A DNA stretch of 24,596 nucleotides from JAFGHJ01 sp964523975 (lineage in GTDB: Bacteria; Hydrothermota; UBA3072). Position numbers and translations under genes: made by a program. The stretch covers positions 1 to 24,596 of the forward strand of contig CAZGBM010000026.1 of assembly GCA_964523975.1 (NCBI GenBank), given 5' to 3'. Positions 1 through 6,453 of this stretch are shown in pieces. The notes below the pieces were generated by a model. The model did not search any database. It was given only the letters and a program-made list of their open reading frames with translations, and was not told where the DNA came from. Within the stretch, counting starts at the first letter, position 1, and every line of letters begins with the position of its first letter.

Positions 1-7
1 TTGTCAA

Positions 8-36
8 AGTATACCGTTTCGATAACAATATGTCAA
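8..36 (-). promoter_or_regulatory. Sigma-70-type promoter reading out of the window
   Basis: Read on the minus strand there is TTGACA (36-31), a 17-base spacer and TATACT (13-8). The predicted start site is at about position 1, so it drives a gene to the left that is not visible. The same TTGACW-N17-TATACT pattern recurs before hypA and before the macroglobulin gene, which supports it. Confidence 0.7.
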
Positions 37-43
37 GTGCAAA

Positions 44-220
44 ACGAAGCAGAGCTTCAAAAATGTAAAAATTAAATATTAAATATCAAAATTACAAATC
101 AAATTTCAAAAATAGAAAAAGAGAAACAACGAATCACACAAATAACACGAATATTAAAAAAAGACAATGAAAAATATTATTCTTAATTTATTTGTGCAAT
201 TTGTGCTATTTGTTGTTGAA
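44..220 (+). repeat. Composite dispersed repeat: hairpin, R3, R1
   Basis: A small hairpin (GAAGC-aga-GCTTC, 46-58) is followed by an AT-rich block (R3, about 60-117) and a large imperfect inverted repeat (R1, 122-220). The R1 arms read roughly AACAACGAATCACACAAAT and ATTTGTGCTATTTGTTGTT. The same order hairpin/R3/R1 is seen on the other strand at 3286-3478, and R3/R1 at 5084-5340 and 6227-6450. No coding potential is visible in 1-415. Confidence 0.75.
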
Positions 221-292
221 AAAATGGGGTGTTGGGGGTAATAGAAAACCCGTTTTTTCGATTTAAATATTTTGTTGTAAAAAAGAATTAAT

Positions 293-347
293 TTTACATT
301 TTTATTTGTCATTTTGCTTTTTAATTTTTGATATTTAATTTTCGGGG
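293..347 (-). repeat. R3 AT-rich repeat, opposite orientation to the copy at 60
   Basis: The stretch matches the R3 block at 60-117 read on the other strand (TTTACATTTTT, TTTGTCATTTTGC, TTTTTGATATTTAATTTT). Together the two R3 copies bracket the R1 inverted repeat at 122-220. Confidence 0.6.
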
Positions 348-381
348 GCGTAATAATTTGATGGGTGATGCGGGAATGGTA

Positions 382-409
382 TTGACAAACCCGGACTAAA
401 TTCTATGAT
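382..409 (+). promoter_or_regulatory. Promoter of the ABC permease, likely leaderless
   Basis: TTGACA (382-387), a 16-base spacer and TATGAT (404-409) form a near-consensus promoter. Seven bases after the -10 box lies the A of the ATG at 416, so the transcript probably starts at the start codon. No Shine-Dalgarno sequence exists between them. Confidence 0.65.
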
Positions 410-415
410 ATTATT

Positions 416-2056
416 ATGACTTTATTCCTCATAAAAACAAGATTGATAAGGGCTTTCAAATCCATAATATCAACAAAAAAATCCAATCTTTTTGTTTACT
501 CCCTAGTTATTTCTATCTTTTTAACGGGGACTTTCGTTTTCTTTTTGAGAATATTCCTGTTCTTAGAACCAATAGAAATCATAGGAGCCATAATAGCCGA
601 TAAACTCATTTCTTACTCTTTCTTTGTTTTTACTTTACTTCTATTTATGAGTAACGGTATTACAGCTCTTTCTACTTTATACCACTGCCGGGAGCTCGAT
701 TATCTTTATTCGACTCCATTACAGCCCTTTCATATATTCTCGCTCAAGCTAATCGAAACCATTTTTTATTCCTCCTGGGCAACACTGATCGGAGGGATAC
801 CCATTATCCTCTCTTATTTAATTGCCTTTTCCTCGTTTCAAACAAAAACAATATTGTTTATATTGCCGTTATTCGCTTTTATCCTTATCCCTTCAGGATT
901 CGGCGTTTCTATAATAATCATCCTGAAAAAAATAAACCCCCGCTGGACGGTAAAACAGCTGGCTGCCGTACTGGGAGCACTCTCTGCTTTTTTCATTTTC
1001 GTTTACATACAAAGTACGCCTTACAATTTCAACGTACCTGAAACCTTGAATCTTGAAGCCGTAAACCAGTTTGTTCAGAGCTTGCAAGTTTCAAATCCTT
1101 ATTTCCCGAATGAATGGTTTTACAAATGTATTTCCGCACTTGCAAATAATAATACCAGAATGTTCATGAAAAACATCACCCTGCTCCTATCGGGAAGCTT
1201 AATTTCGATATCTTTTGCCTTTGTATTTTCGAATTTATTTTACAGGATAAGCTGGATGTCGGCTGAAAGCAATTCCGGAACATTCCCGATACACAAGAAA
1301 CTTTTACTGAATAAATTACCCGGAATATTCAATATGCTGCAGAAAGACATAAAAATATTCCTTCGCTCTCCTCTTCAGTGGTCTCAACTGATGATAATAG
1401 GAGTGCTTCTTGTAATCTACATATTTTCCTTAAGAAGAACACCCTTATACGTCAGGGACCCTTTCTGGCTATCCGTACTCGCCCTGATAAATACCGGTTT
1501 TATTGGTTACATAACCGCTACTCTTTCTCTGCGTTTTGTATATCCCGGAATAAGCCTTGAAGGAAGAACGTGGTGGAATCTAAGGAGTTCTCCTTTATCT
1601 ATAGAACTCTTACTGCAATCAAAAAGCATATTTTTTTTCATAATAAATCTATTTATTGCGGAATCGGTGATAATATTCTCGAATATTATTCTTGTTCAAT
1701 ACGGTATAATAGTACTGTTATCCGCAGTCCTATCGGCAATTTTCGCTTTTGTTTCCGTCTATTTAAGTGTTTCTTTGGGAACTTTGTTTGCCGATTTCAG
1801 AGAAACAAACCCGGCTAAAATCGCCTCAGGAGCCGGAGGACTTTTAACCGCAGCAATCAATCTATTCTATATAGCCATATCGATGGTTCTTTTCGCCACA
1901 CCGATATCCTTTTATATAAAAAATCGCCTTGAGGGAAATCTGATTTCAATCACTACTCCCCTTATCATATCAACTTCTCTATTCTTGATTATTACAGTAT
2001 TAATAGTATTTATACCTCTTAAATTGGCAAAAAAGAAGATAAAGGAAATCGAATAG
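416..2056 (+). CDS. ABC-2-like transporter permease (putative ABC exporter subunit)
   Basis: A 546-residue polytopic membrane protein with about 12 hydrophobic segments (for example residues 25-48, 63-88, 115-140, 144-168, 183-200, 250-275, 320-340, 350-375, 400-425, 430-455, 470-500, 515-540). A charged stretch of about 40 residues before the segment at 320 splits it into two halves. The N-terminal half has the ...GITALSTLYHCRELDYLYSTP... region, which resembles the ABC-2/putative exporter permeases in which a cytoplasmic helix precedes the second membrane helix. It carries no Walker motifs, so it would need a separate ATPase, and none lies in this window; the gene stands alone, convergent with mlaD. 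The start at 416 is the first in-frame ATG after the stop at 383-385 and sits at the predicted transcription start. Substrate unknown. The membrane nature is clear; the ABC-2 assignment is an inference from topology and overall resemblance. Confidence 0.65.
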   Translation: MTLFLIKTRLIRAFKSIISTKKSNLFVYSLVISIFLTGTFVFFLRIFLFLEPIEIIGAIIADKLISYSFFVFTLLLFMSNGITALSTLYHCRELDYLYSTPLQPFHIFSLKLIETIFYSSWATLIGGIPIILSYLIAFSSFQTKTILFILPLFAFILIPSGFGVSIIIILKKINPRWTVKQLAAVLGALSAFFIFVYIQSTPYNFNVPETLNLEAVNQFVQSLQVSNPYFPNEWFYKCISALANNNTRMFMKNITLLLSGSLISISFAFVFSNLFYRISWMSAESNSGTFPIHKKLLLNKLPGIFNMLQKDIKIFLRSPLQWSQLMIIGVLLVIYIFSLRRTPLYVRDPFWLSVLALINTGFIGYITATLSLRFVYPGISLEGRTWWNLRSSPLSIELLLQSKSIFFFIINLFIAESVIIFSNIILVQYGIIVLLSAVLSAIFAFVSVYLSVSLGTLFADFRETNPAKIASGAGGLLTAAINLFYIAISMVLFATPISFYIKNRLEGNLISITTPLIISTSLFLIITVLIVFIPLKLAKKKIKEIE

Positions 2057-2355
2057 AAGCATAGCCACTAAGACACAAAGACACTAAGCAAAAAAAATTA
2101 AGTTATTGTTTTCCCCATCCCAACCCTTTTTTTAACAACAAATAGCACAAATTGCACAAATAAATTAAGAATAATAGTTTTTTTTATTTCGTGTTATTTG
2201 TGTGATTCGTTGTTGCTCATATTTTTTTGTAAAGTATTGAGTTTTAAATAACAAAATAGATTCTTTTAATCAATGTTTATCTGTATTCATCCGTAGCGAA
2301 TATTTGGTGTTGTGGGTCGAGGCTTTGTGCCTTGGTGTCTTCGTGGCAATAAAAA
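2057..2355. repeat. Intergenic repeat cluster between convergent genes (R4, R1, R5, R4')
   Basis: This 299-base gap holds no gene. From left to right: an R4 unit (GCCACTAAGACACAAAGACAC, about 2065-2085), an R1 inverted repeat (2133-2216), a degenerate unit like ATCTGTATTCATCCGT (2278-2296), and an inverted R4 unit (TTTGTGCCTTGGTGTCTTCG, 2325-2344). The two R4 units point at each other, so the whole region is a large, imperfect inverted repeat enclosing R1. Confidence 0.65.
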
Positions 2356-3156
2356 TCAGAAAATACTTACTTTTACATATTTACCCGGGTTTTTCCTGAA
2401 GTCCACAAGCAAAGTATCAAGACTTGCTGCCGCCCTGGTTAGATTATCATAAAGTTTTTCATCATAAACAAGTTTACCCATCGTACCTTTTCGGCTATTT
2501 ATTTGTTTTAAAGTCAAATCCAACTCCTTGATAGAAGAATCCATATTATCGATAAGAGCTTCGGTCTTTTTCAAATTTTTTCCTCCGCTTTCGATGGTTT
2601 TCTTCAACTCTTTTCTATTTTCTTTCAAAAAAAGCTCCAGCTCTTTGAGCGTAGAACTCAATCTATCGAAAGGTCCTTCGCCACCTTCTGCACCGCCTTT
2701 AATGGCTTTTAACAAATCTTCAATCTGCTCGGTAATTCCTCCAATCTCTACGGTCGAAAGTCCACGGTTCGGAGCTCCCCGTAAGGTCTCGGAAATGTCA
2801 AAACGTTTATCGGAAACCCCGGGATTGATTACAATAGTTTTCGTACCGCTAATCATCGCCACATCCTGAATCAATGCTCTCGCGTCCTCTTTTAATACAA
2901 CGTCCTTTTCTATCCAGACCCGAACCAGAACCCCATTGCCTTCCATATAGATACTCATTACCTTACCCTTATCTATACCATATACTCTTACCGGATCTCC
3001 CTTAGTTAACCCTGCAACATCATCATAAAAAATATCCAAATAAAAGCCTTCTCTGCCAACATTAAATCTCAAAAGCCAGAGTTGACCTATTACAAAAACC
3101 AAAAAGACAATCGTCAAAAAAATTCCTACCTTTACAGCCTTTTCTTTTTTAATCAT
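2356..3156 (-). CDS. mlaD: MlaD/MCE-family lipid transport protein
   Basis: A 266-residue protein with one N-terminal membrane helix (about residues 10-31) followed by an MCE domain (about 36-113: EGFYLDIFYDDVAGL, KGDPVRVYGI, KGKV, then a ...SGTKTIVINPG end). The rest (about 140-255) is charged and helical, with probable coiled coil and a basic end. MlaD proteins form a periplasmic hexamer attached to the inner membrane that passes phospholipid between the MlaFE ABC transporter and the outer membrane. The start ATG follows an AGGGGG ribosome site by 4 bases. It lies downstream of mlaE, but 323 bases of repeat-filled DNA separate them and the ATPase gene mlaF, which is usually next to these two, is absent from the window. 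Confidence 0.9.
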   Translation of the reverse strand: MIKKEKAVKVGIFLTIVFLVFVIGQLWLLRFNVGREGFYLDIFYDDVAGLTKGDPVRVYGIDKGKVMSIYMEGNGVLVRVWIEKDVVLKEDARALIQDVAMISGTKTIVINPGVSDKRFDISETLRGAPNRGLSTVEIGGITEQIEDLLKAIKGGAEGGEGPFDRLSSTLKELELFLKENRKELKKTIESGGKNLKKTEALIDNMDSSIKELDLTLKQINSRKGTMGKLVYDEKLYDNLTRAAASLDTLLVDFRKNPGKYVKVSIF

Positions 3157-3285
3157 AAAACCCCCTGTTATATAAATTAATAATAAACATTTGCTTCTTT
3201 AAAAAAACACCTTAATTTAATTGTACCATTTTTTCCGGCAAATAAAAATGCAAAATCATATCTATACCCCCAACAACCCATTTTT

Positions 3286-3478
3286 TAACAACAAATTGCA
3301 CAAATTTCACAAATAAATTTAGATTAATCATTTTTATCAACATAAAAAAATAAAGACTGTTCTTTTAATATTCGTGTGATTTGTGTAATTCGTTGTTTCT
3401 CTGTTTTCTTATTTTTGAACTTTGATTTGTCATTTTCCATTTTCATATTTAATTTTTACATTTAAGCGGTTTCGCCGC
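3286..3478 (-). repeat. Composite repeat between mlaE and mlaD: hairpin, R3, R1
   Basis: On the minus strand the mlaE stop codon is followed at once by a GC hairpin (GCGG-cgaaa-CCGC, 3466-3478), the R3 AT-rich block (about 3410-3465) and the R1 inverted repeat (3286-3402, arms AACAACAAATTGCACAAAT on the plus strand and its partner ATTCGTTGTTT). The rest of the 3157-3479 gap shows no gene. The hairpin may act as a weak terminator, but no clean U-tract follows it. Confidence 0.7.
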
Positions 3479-3479
3479 G

Positions 3480-4241
3480 TTAGGTAAAGACCAGTCTTGA
3501 AACAACATAATCGAGAAAAAGAATCATTATGGTCGAAGATATAACCGCTTTCGTAGTTGACTCTCCCACTCCTTCGGCACCACCTTCTGTCTTAAGACCA
3601 TAATAACAGCCCATGATAGTCAGCGTCAATCCAAAAGTTACGGCTTTAATTAAACCACCGTAAAGAGTTATAGGATAATAATTTAAGCGTACTCCTCTCC
3701 AGTAAACAGCAGATGAAATATTCAAGGTCATCGTTGAAAGCATCCAGCCTCCGACTACGCCTGTAAGTTCTGCTATAACCGTTAGAATCGGTAAAATAAT
3801 AATTCCCGTAAAAACTCTCGGTACGACGAGATGCTCGATAGGGTCTATTGCGAAAGCTTCGAGGGCATCTATCTGTTCGGTTACTTTCATCGAACCGAGT
3901 TCCGCCGCAATCGAAGAAGAAACCCTTCCGGCAACCACAAGACCAACAATAAGCGGTCCGAGTTCGATAAACAGCGCCTTACAAACCGACATTCCTATAT
4001 ATACATCGGGCATGTATTGTCTTGCCTGGTAATAAGCCTGATAAGCGGTAACCATACCCATAAAAAGAGACGTAAATACCACAATAGAAATCGATTTAAC
4101 GCCCTGAAAGAATATTTGCTCCACAAAAAGGTCGAATTTTCTGTATAATCCTTTGGCCTTCATAAAAGTGCGTGCAAGAAGAATAAAAATTCCTCCTATG
4201 TATTCCATACTCGAGATTATACTATCTTTTATAAATACCAT
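3480..4241 (-). CDS. mlaE: MlaE-family ABC transporter permease
   Basis: A 253-residue integral membrane protein with the features of MlaE/YrbE permeases: an N-terminal amphipathic region, the ...FTSLFMGMVTAYQAYYQARQ... segment, the conserved ELGPLIVGLVVAGRVSSSIA region followed by AELGSMKVTEQIDALE (the coupling helix that contacts the ATPase), PRV, and C-terminal helices with YGGLIKAVTFG and GVGESTTKAV. It forms the inner-membrane core of the Mla phospholipid transporter. The start ATG lies 7 bases after the stop of the upstream IMPase gene, so the two are probably co-transcribed; no strong ribosome site is seen, so translation may be coupled. mlaD follows downstream, while mlaF is missing here. 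Confidence 0.93.
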   Translation of the reverse strand: MVFIKDSIISSMEYIGGIFILLARTFMKAKGLYRKFDLFVEQIFFQGVKSISIVVFTSLFMGMVTAYQAYYQARQYMPDVYIGMSVCKALFIELGPLIVGLVVAGRVSSSIAAELGSMKVTEQIDALEAFAIDPIEHLVVPRVFTGIIILPILTVIAELTGVVGGWMLSTMTLNISSAVYWRGVRLNYYPITLYGGLIKAVTFGLTLTIMGCYYGLKTEGGAEGVGESTTKAVISSTIMILFLDYVVSRLVFT

Positions 4242-4248
4242 AATTTAT

Positions 4249-5016
4249 TTATATAATATTATTTCGGACAAAGTCAAGCAAAAATTTATGAATATATGGA
4301 GTTCCGGCAACGATAGTACCTTTTAAAATATCATCTCCCCCTTCCTGGTCCGTTATCAATCCGCCTGCTTCCTCAATCAGCAACCATCCTGCAGCCACAT
4401 CCCAGGGAGACAGCGCAAATTCTATGTCGCCGTCGATTCTACCAGCCGCGATTTCCGCCTGCTGTAAAACGGCAGATCCAAAAAACCTTATGCAATGAAC
4501 CTGCACTATCAATTTTTTTAAAGCATCCATAATCTTCTCTTTTTTCTGGTAAGCCGAAGGAGGAATGCTAAGGGAAACCAACGCCCTTGCCGGATCTTTT
4601 TCTCCCGAGTGCTTTATTCTTTTTCCGTTAAGAAAAGCACCTTTACCTTTTTCAGCGGAAAAAAGCTCATCTCTAACCGGCTCATAAACTACGGCAACTT
4701 TAATTTTGGAATTTTCTTCATAAGCAATAGAAACGCAAAAACGCGCTATGCCATGCATAAAATTATTAGTTCCGTCCAGAGGGTCTATAATAAACCTTCC
4801 CTTCCCCGAAAAGAGTCCGCTTTCTTCTGCACAGATACCAACTCCGGGAAAGCTTTTCTGCAAATTTTTCATTATAAATTCCTCCGATTTTTTGTCCGCT
4901 TTAGTAACGAATTGATTGAACCCTTTTCTTTTAATATCGCCTTTTTTAAGCGAACCGTAATAATTACGTATTAAATTTCCGGCACCCTTTGCTATTTCGA
5001 TTACTTTATCTAAAAT
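4249..5016 (-). CDS. suhB: Inositol monophosphatase family protein (SuhB-like), probable ATT start
   Basis: A Mg-dependent sugar/inositol phosphate phosphatase. Visible family motifs, numbered from the ATT start, are AEES (63-66), IDPLDGTNNF (77-86; metal-binding D78 and D81), FFGSAVLQ (178-185) and SPWDVAAGWLL (203-213; D206). The first in-frame ATG is internal (4872) and would give only 207 residues, lacking the conserved N-terminal helices. The frame is open upstream and encodes a normal start of this family (LDKVIEIAKGAGNLIRNYYG ... FVTKADKKSEE), giving 255 residues, the usual size. No in-frame ATG, GTG or TTG exists there; an ATT at 5016-5014 sits exactly where the family starts, 5 bases after an AAGGAGG ribosome site. 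A second GGAGG lies 8 bases before the internal ATG, so a short form is also possible. Substrate not determinable. Confidence 0.85.
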   Translation of the reverse strand: MLDKVIEIAKGAGNLIRNYYGSLKKGDIKRKGFNQFVTKADKKSEEFIMKNLQKSFPGVGICAEESGLFSGKGRFIIDPLDGTNNFMHGIARFCVSIAYEENSKIKVAVVYEPVRDELFSAEKGKGAFLNGKRIKHSGEKDPARALVSLSIPPSAYQKKEKIMDALKKLIVQVHCIRFFGSAVLQQAEIAAGRIDGDIEFALSPWDVAAGWLLIEEAGGLITDQEGGDDILKGTIVAGTPYIHKFLLDFVRNNII

Positions 5017-5021
5017 ACCAA

Positions 5022-5028
5022 CCTCCTT
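5022..5028 (-). promoter_or_regulatory. Ribosome binding site deciding the ATT start of the IMPase gene
   Basis: The minus strand reads AAGGAGG here, a strong Shine-Dalgarno sequence 5 bases from ATT (5016-5014). No other start codon in any frame that opens a meaningful reading frame follows it at suitable spacing: the out-of-frame TTG right after it stops within three codons. Confidence 0.7.
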
Positions 5029-5029
5029 A

Positions 5030-5340
5030 AATTAACCACAGATTACACAGATGTTTTCTTTTATCCCCCACGCACAACCATTTTTTTAACAACAAATAGC
5101 ACAAATTACACAAATAACTTTTTAATTAGCCACTGATTTACACTGATAGGCACGGATACCCTTCCCACTCCATATTCTATTTTATTAAAACAACAAAACT
5201 TTCTTTTAATCCGTGTGTTTCCGTGTTTATCCGTGGCTATTTCCCTTTTTTAATATTCGTGTTATTTGTGGGATTCGTTGTTTCTCCTTATTTTTTAATT
5301 TTGATTCGTTTTCCATTTTAATTTTTGATTTTTACATTTA
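5030..5340 (-). repeat. Nested repeats between xer and the IMPase gene (R2 inside R1, plus R3)
   Basis: The 324-base gap has no gene. R1 arms at about 5088-5115 and 5252-5284 enclose a second inverted repeat, R2 (about 5128-5240), whose arms read GCCACTGATTTACACTGATA and CCGTGTTTATCCGTGGC. R3 (about 5284-5340) abuts the stop codon of the recombinase. A degenerate ACCACAGATTACACAGATG unit lies at 5035-5053, next to the IMPase ribosome site. The part 5084-5240 is closely similar to 8742-8893. Confidence 0.75.
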
Positions 5341-6210
5341 TTATGCCCTCGGATGAGCTTTCTTATATTCTTCTTTTAATTTCTCTATACTCATATGAGT
5401 ATAGATCTGCGTGGTGGACAATGATTCGTGACCCAGAAGCTCCTGAACTGCCCGCAGGTTCGCTCCGCGGTTCAAAAGATGAGTTGCAAAAGTATGGCGC
5501 ATCGTGTGAGGACTCATCTGATGTAACGTGGCAACCTTGACTATTGCCTTTTTTACTATACGTTGAAGGTCGCGCTGAGTCAATCTTCTCCGGGATTTAC
5601 TAAAGAAAAGAGGTCCTTCCCTGTAACCCCTTACCTCTGATATGTATTTATTCAAAGTTTCAAAAGCGGTTCTGGCTACAGGAAGTATTCTTTCCTTTTT
5701 ACCTTTGCCGTAAACCCGGAGCAATCTACTATTGGTATCAAACATAGAAATATCGAGATTGACCAGCTCTGAAGCACGAATACCGGTAGCGTAAAGCAGT
5801 TCAAGAATGGCTCTATTGCGAATATCAAGTTCTTTATCAAGAGGAGAAAAATCGAGCATTTCCCCGACTTCTTCCTCGGAAAGAAACGAAGGGATGGGCT
5901 TATCGGTTCTGGGAGTCTTTACCGAAAGAGAAGGATTGCTTTTTATAACTTTATTTCTTACAAGAAACTTGCAAAAAGATTTTACTGCCGAAAGTTTTCT
6001 TGAAACCGATGTTTTTTTATACCCATAAGAAAGAAGCTCCCCCATAAATCCTCTAATATCTTTCCTGTCTATTCCAGAAAAATCGTTTTTACCATTTTTC
6101 CGTAAAAAAGAGCTAAACTCTTCAAGATCCGTCTTGTAACTTTTTACGGTACAATCCGAAAACTTCCTCCGTATCAATTCTTCAATATAACTATCTATCA
6201 ATTTATCCAT
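5341..6210 (-). CDS. xerC: XerC/XerD-family tyrosine recombinase
   Basis: A 289-residue tyrosine recombinase of the size of chromosomal Xer proteins (about 290-305). The N-terminal SAM-like DNA-binding domain spans about residues 1-90; the catalytic domain holds R145 (ATGIRASELVNL), the lysine of the GKGKKERILPV turn (169-172), H235 and R238 (SPHTMRHTFATHLL), H261 (LLGHESLSTTQIYTH) and the nucleophile Y270. All catalytic residues are present. Xer proteins resolve chromosome dimers at dif, acting in the cytoplasm with FtsK; I see no dif-like site here. Whether this is XerC, XerD or a lone XerH/XerS-like type cannot be told from the sequence alone; the short, motif-complete form and the absence of phage or integron neighbours argue for a housekeeping role. 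Start ATG at 6210 has only a weak ribosome site; repeats occupy both flanks. Confidence 0.9.
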   Translation of the reverse strand: MDKLIDSYIEELIRRKFSDCTVKSYKTDLEEFSSFLRKNGKNDFSGIDRKDIRGFMGELLSYGYKKTSVSRKLSAVKSFCKFLVRNKVIKSNPSLSVKTPRTDKPIPSFLSEEEVGEMLDFSPLDKELDIRNRAILELLYATGIRASELVNLDISMFDTNSRLLRVYGKGKKERILPVARTAFETLNKYISEVRGYREGPLFFSKSRRRLTQRDLQRIVKKAIVKVATLHQMSPHTMRHTFATHLLNRGANLRAVQELLGHESLSTTQIYTHMSIEKLKEEYKKAHPRA

Positions 6211-6453
6211 TTATCACAAACAATAACCTTTTTTTAACAACAAATATCACAAATTACACAAATAAATTTAAGAATAATCTTTTTTATTAATACTTAAGAA
6301 ATAAAGTCTTCTTGTTAATATTCGTATTATTCGCCTGCCCCGTAAGGAAGAATGACTGTATCGGGGTGTGATTAGTTATTTCTTTCTTTAAATTATTTTT
6401 AAATTTTGATTTGTCATTTTCCATTTTTATATTTAATTTTTGCATTATTTATG
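6211..6453 (-). repeat. R1 and R3 repeats, with a small palindrome inserted in R1
   Basis: The gap holds an R1 left arm (about 6230-6272), a degenerate R1 right arm (about 6319-6385) and R3 (about 6390-6447) next to the stop of the AsnB-like gene. No gene is visible. The R1 right arm is interrupted by a GC-rich stretch, listed separately. Confidence 0.65.
6332..6366. repeat. Short GC-rich palindromic insert within an R1 arm
   Basis: CCCCGTA (6338-6344) pairs imperfectly with TATCGGGG (6359-6366) across about 14 bases. The flanks, ...TTCGTATTATT and GTGTGATTAGTTATTT..., join to restore the usual R1 arm (ATTCGTGTTATTTGTGTGATTCGTTGTT), so this stretch looks inserted after R1 was in place. Confidence 0.5.

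Noticed and set aside
2528..2869. 113-residue plus-strand reading frame within mlaD
   Set aside because: It is antisense to a clear MCE-family gene, has no recognisable motif, and its composition mirrors the opposite strand.
5341..6210. Phage or integron integrase
   Set aside because: Length and motifs fit chromosomal Xer recombinases, and no phage genes, attC sites or tRNA neighbours are present.
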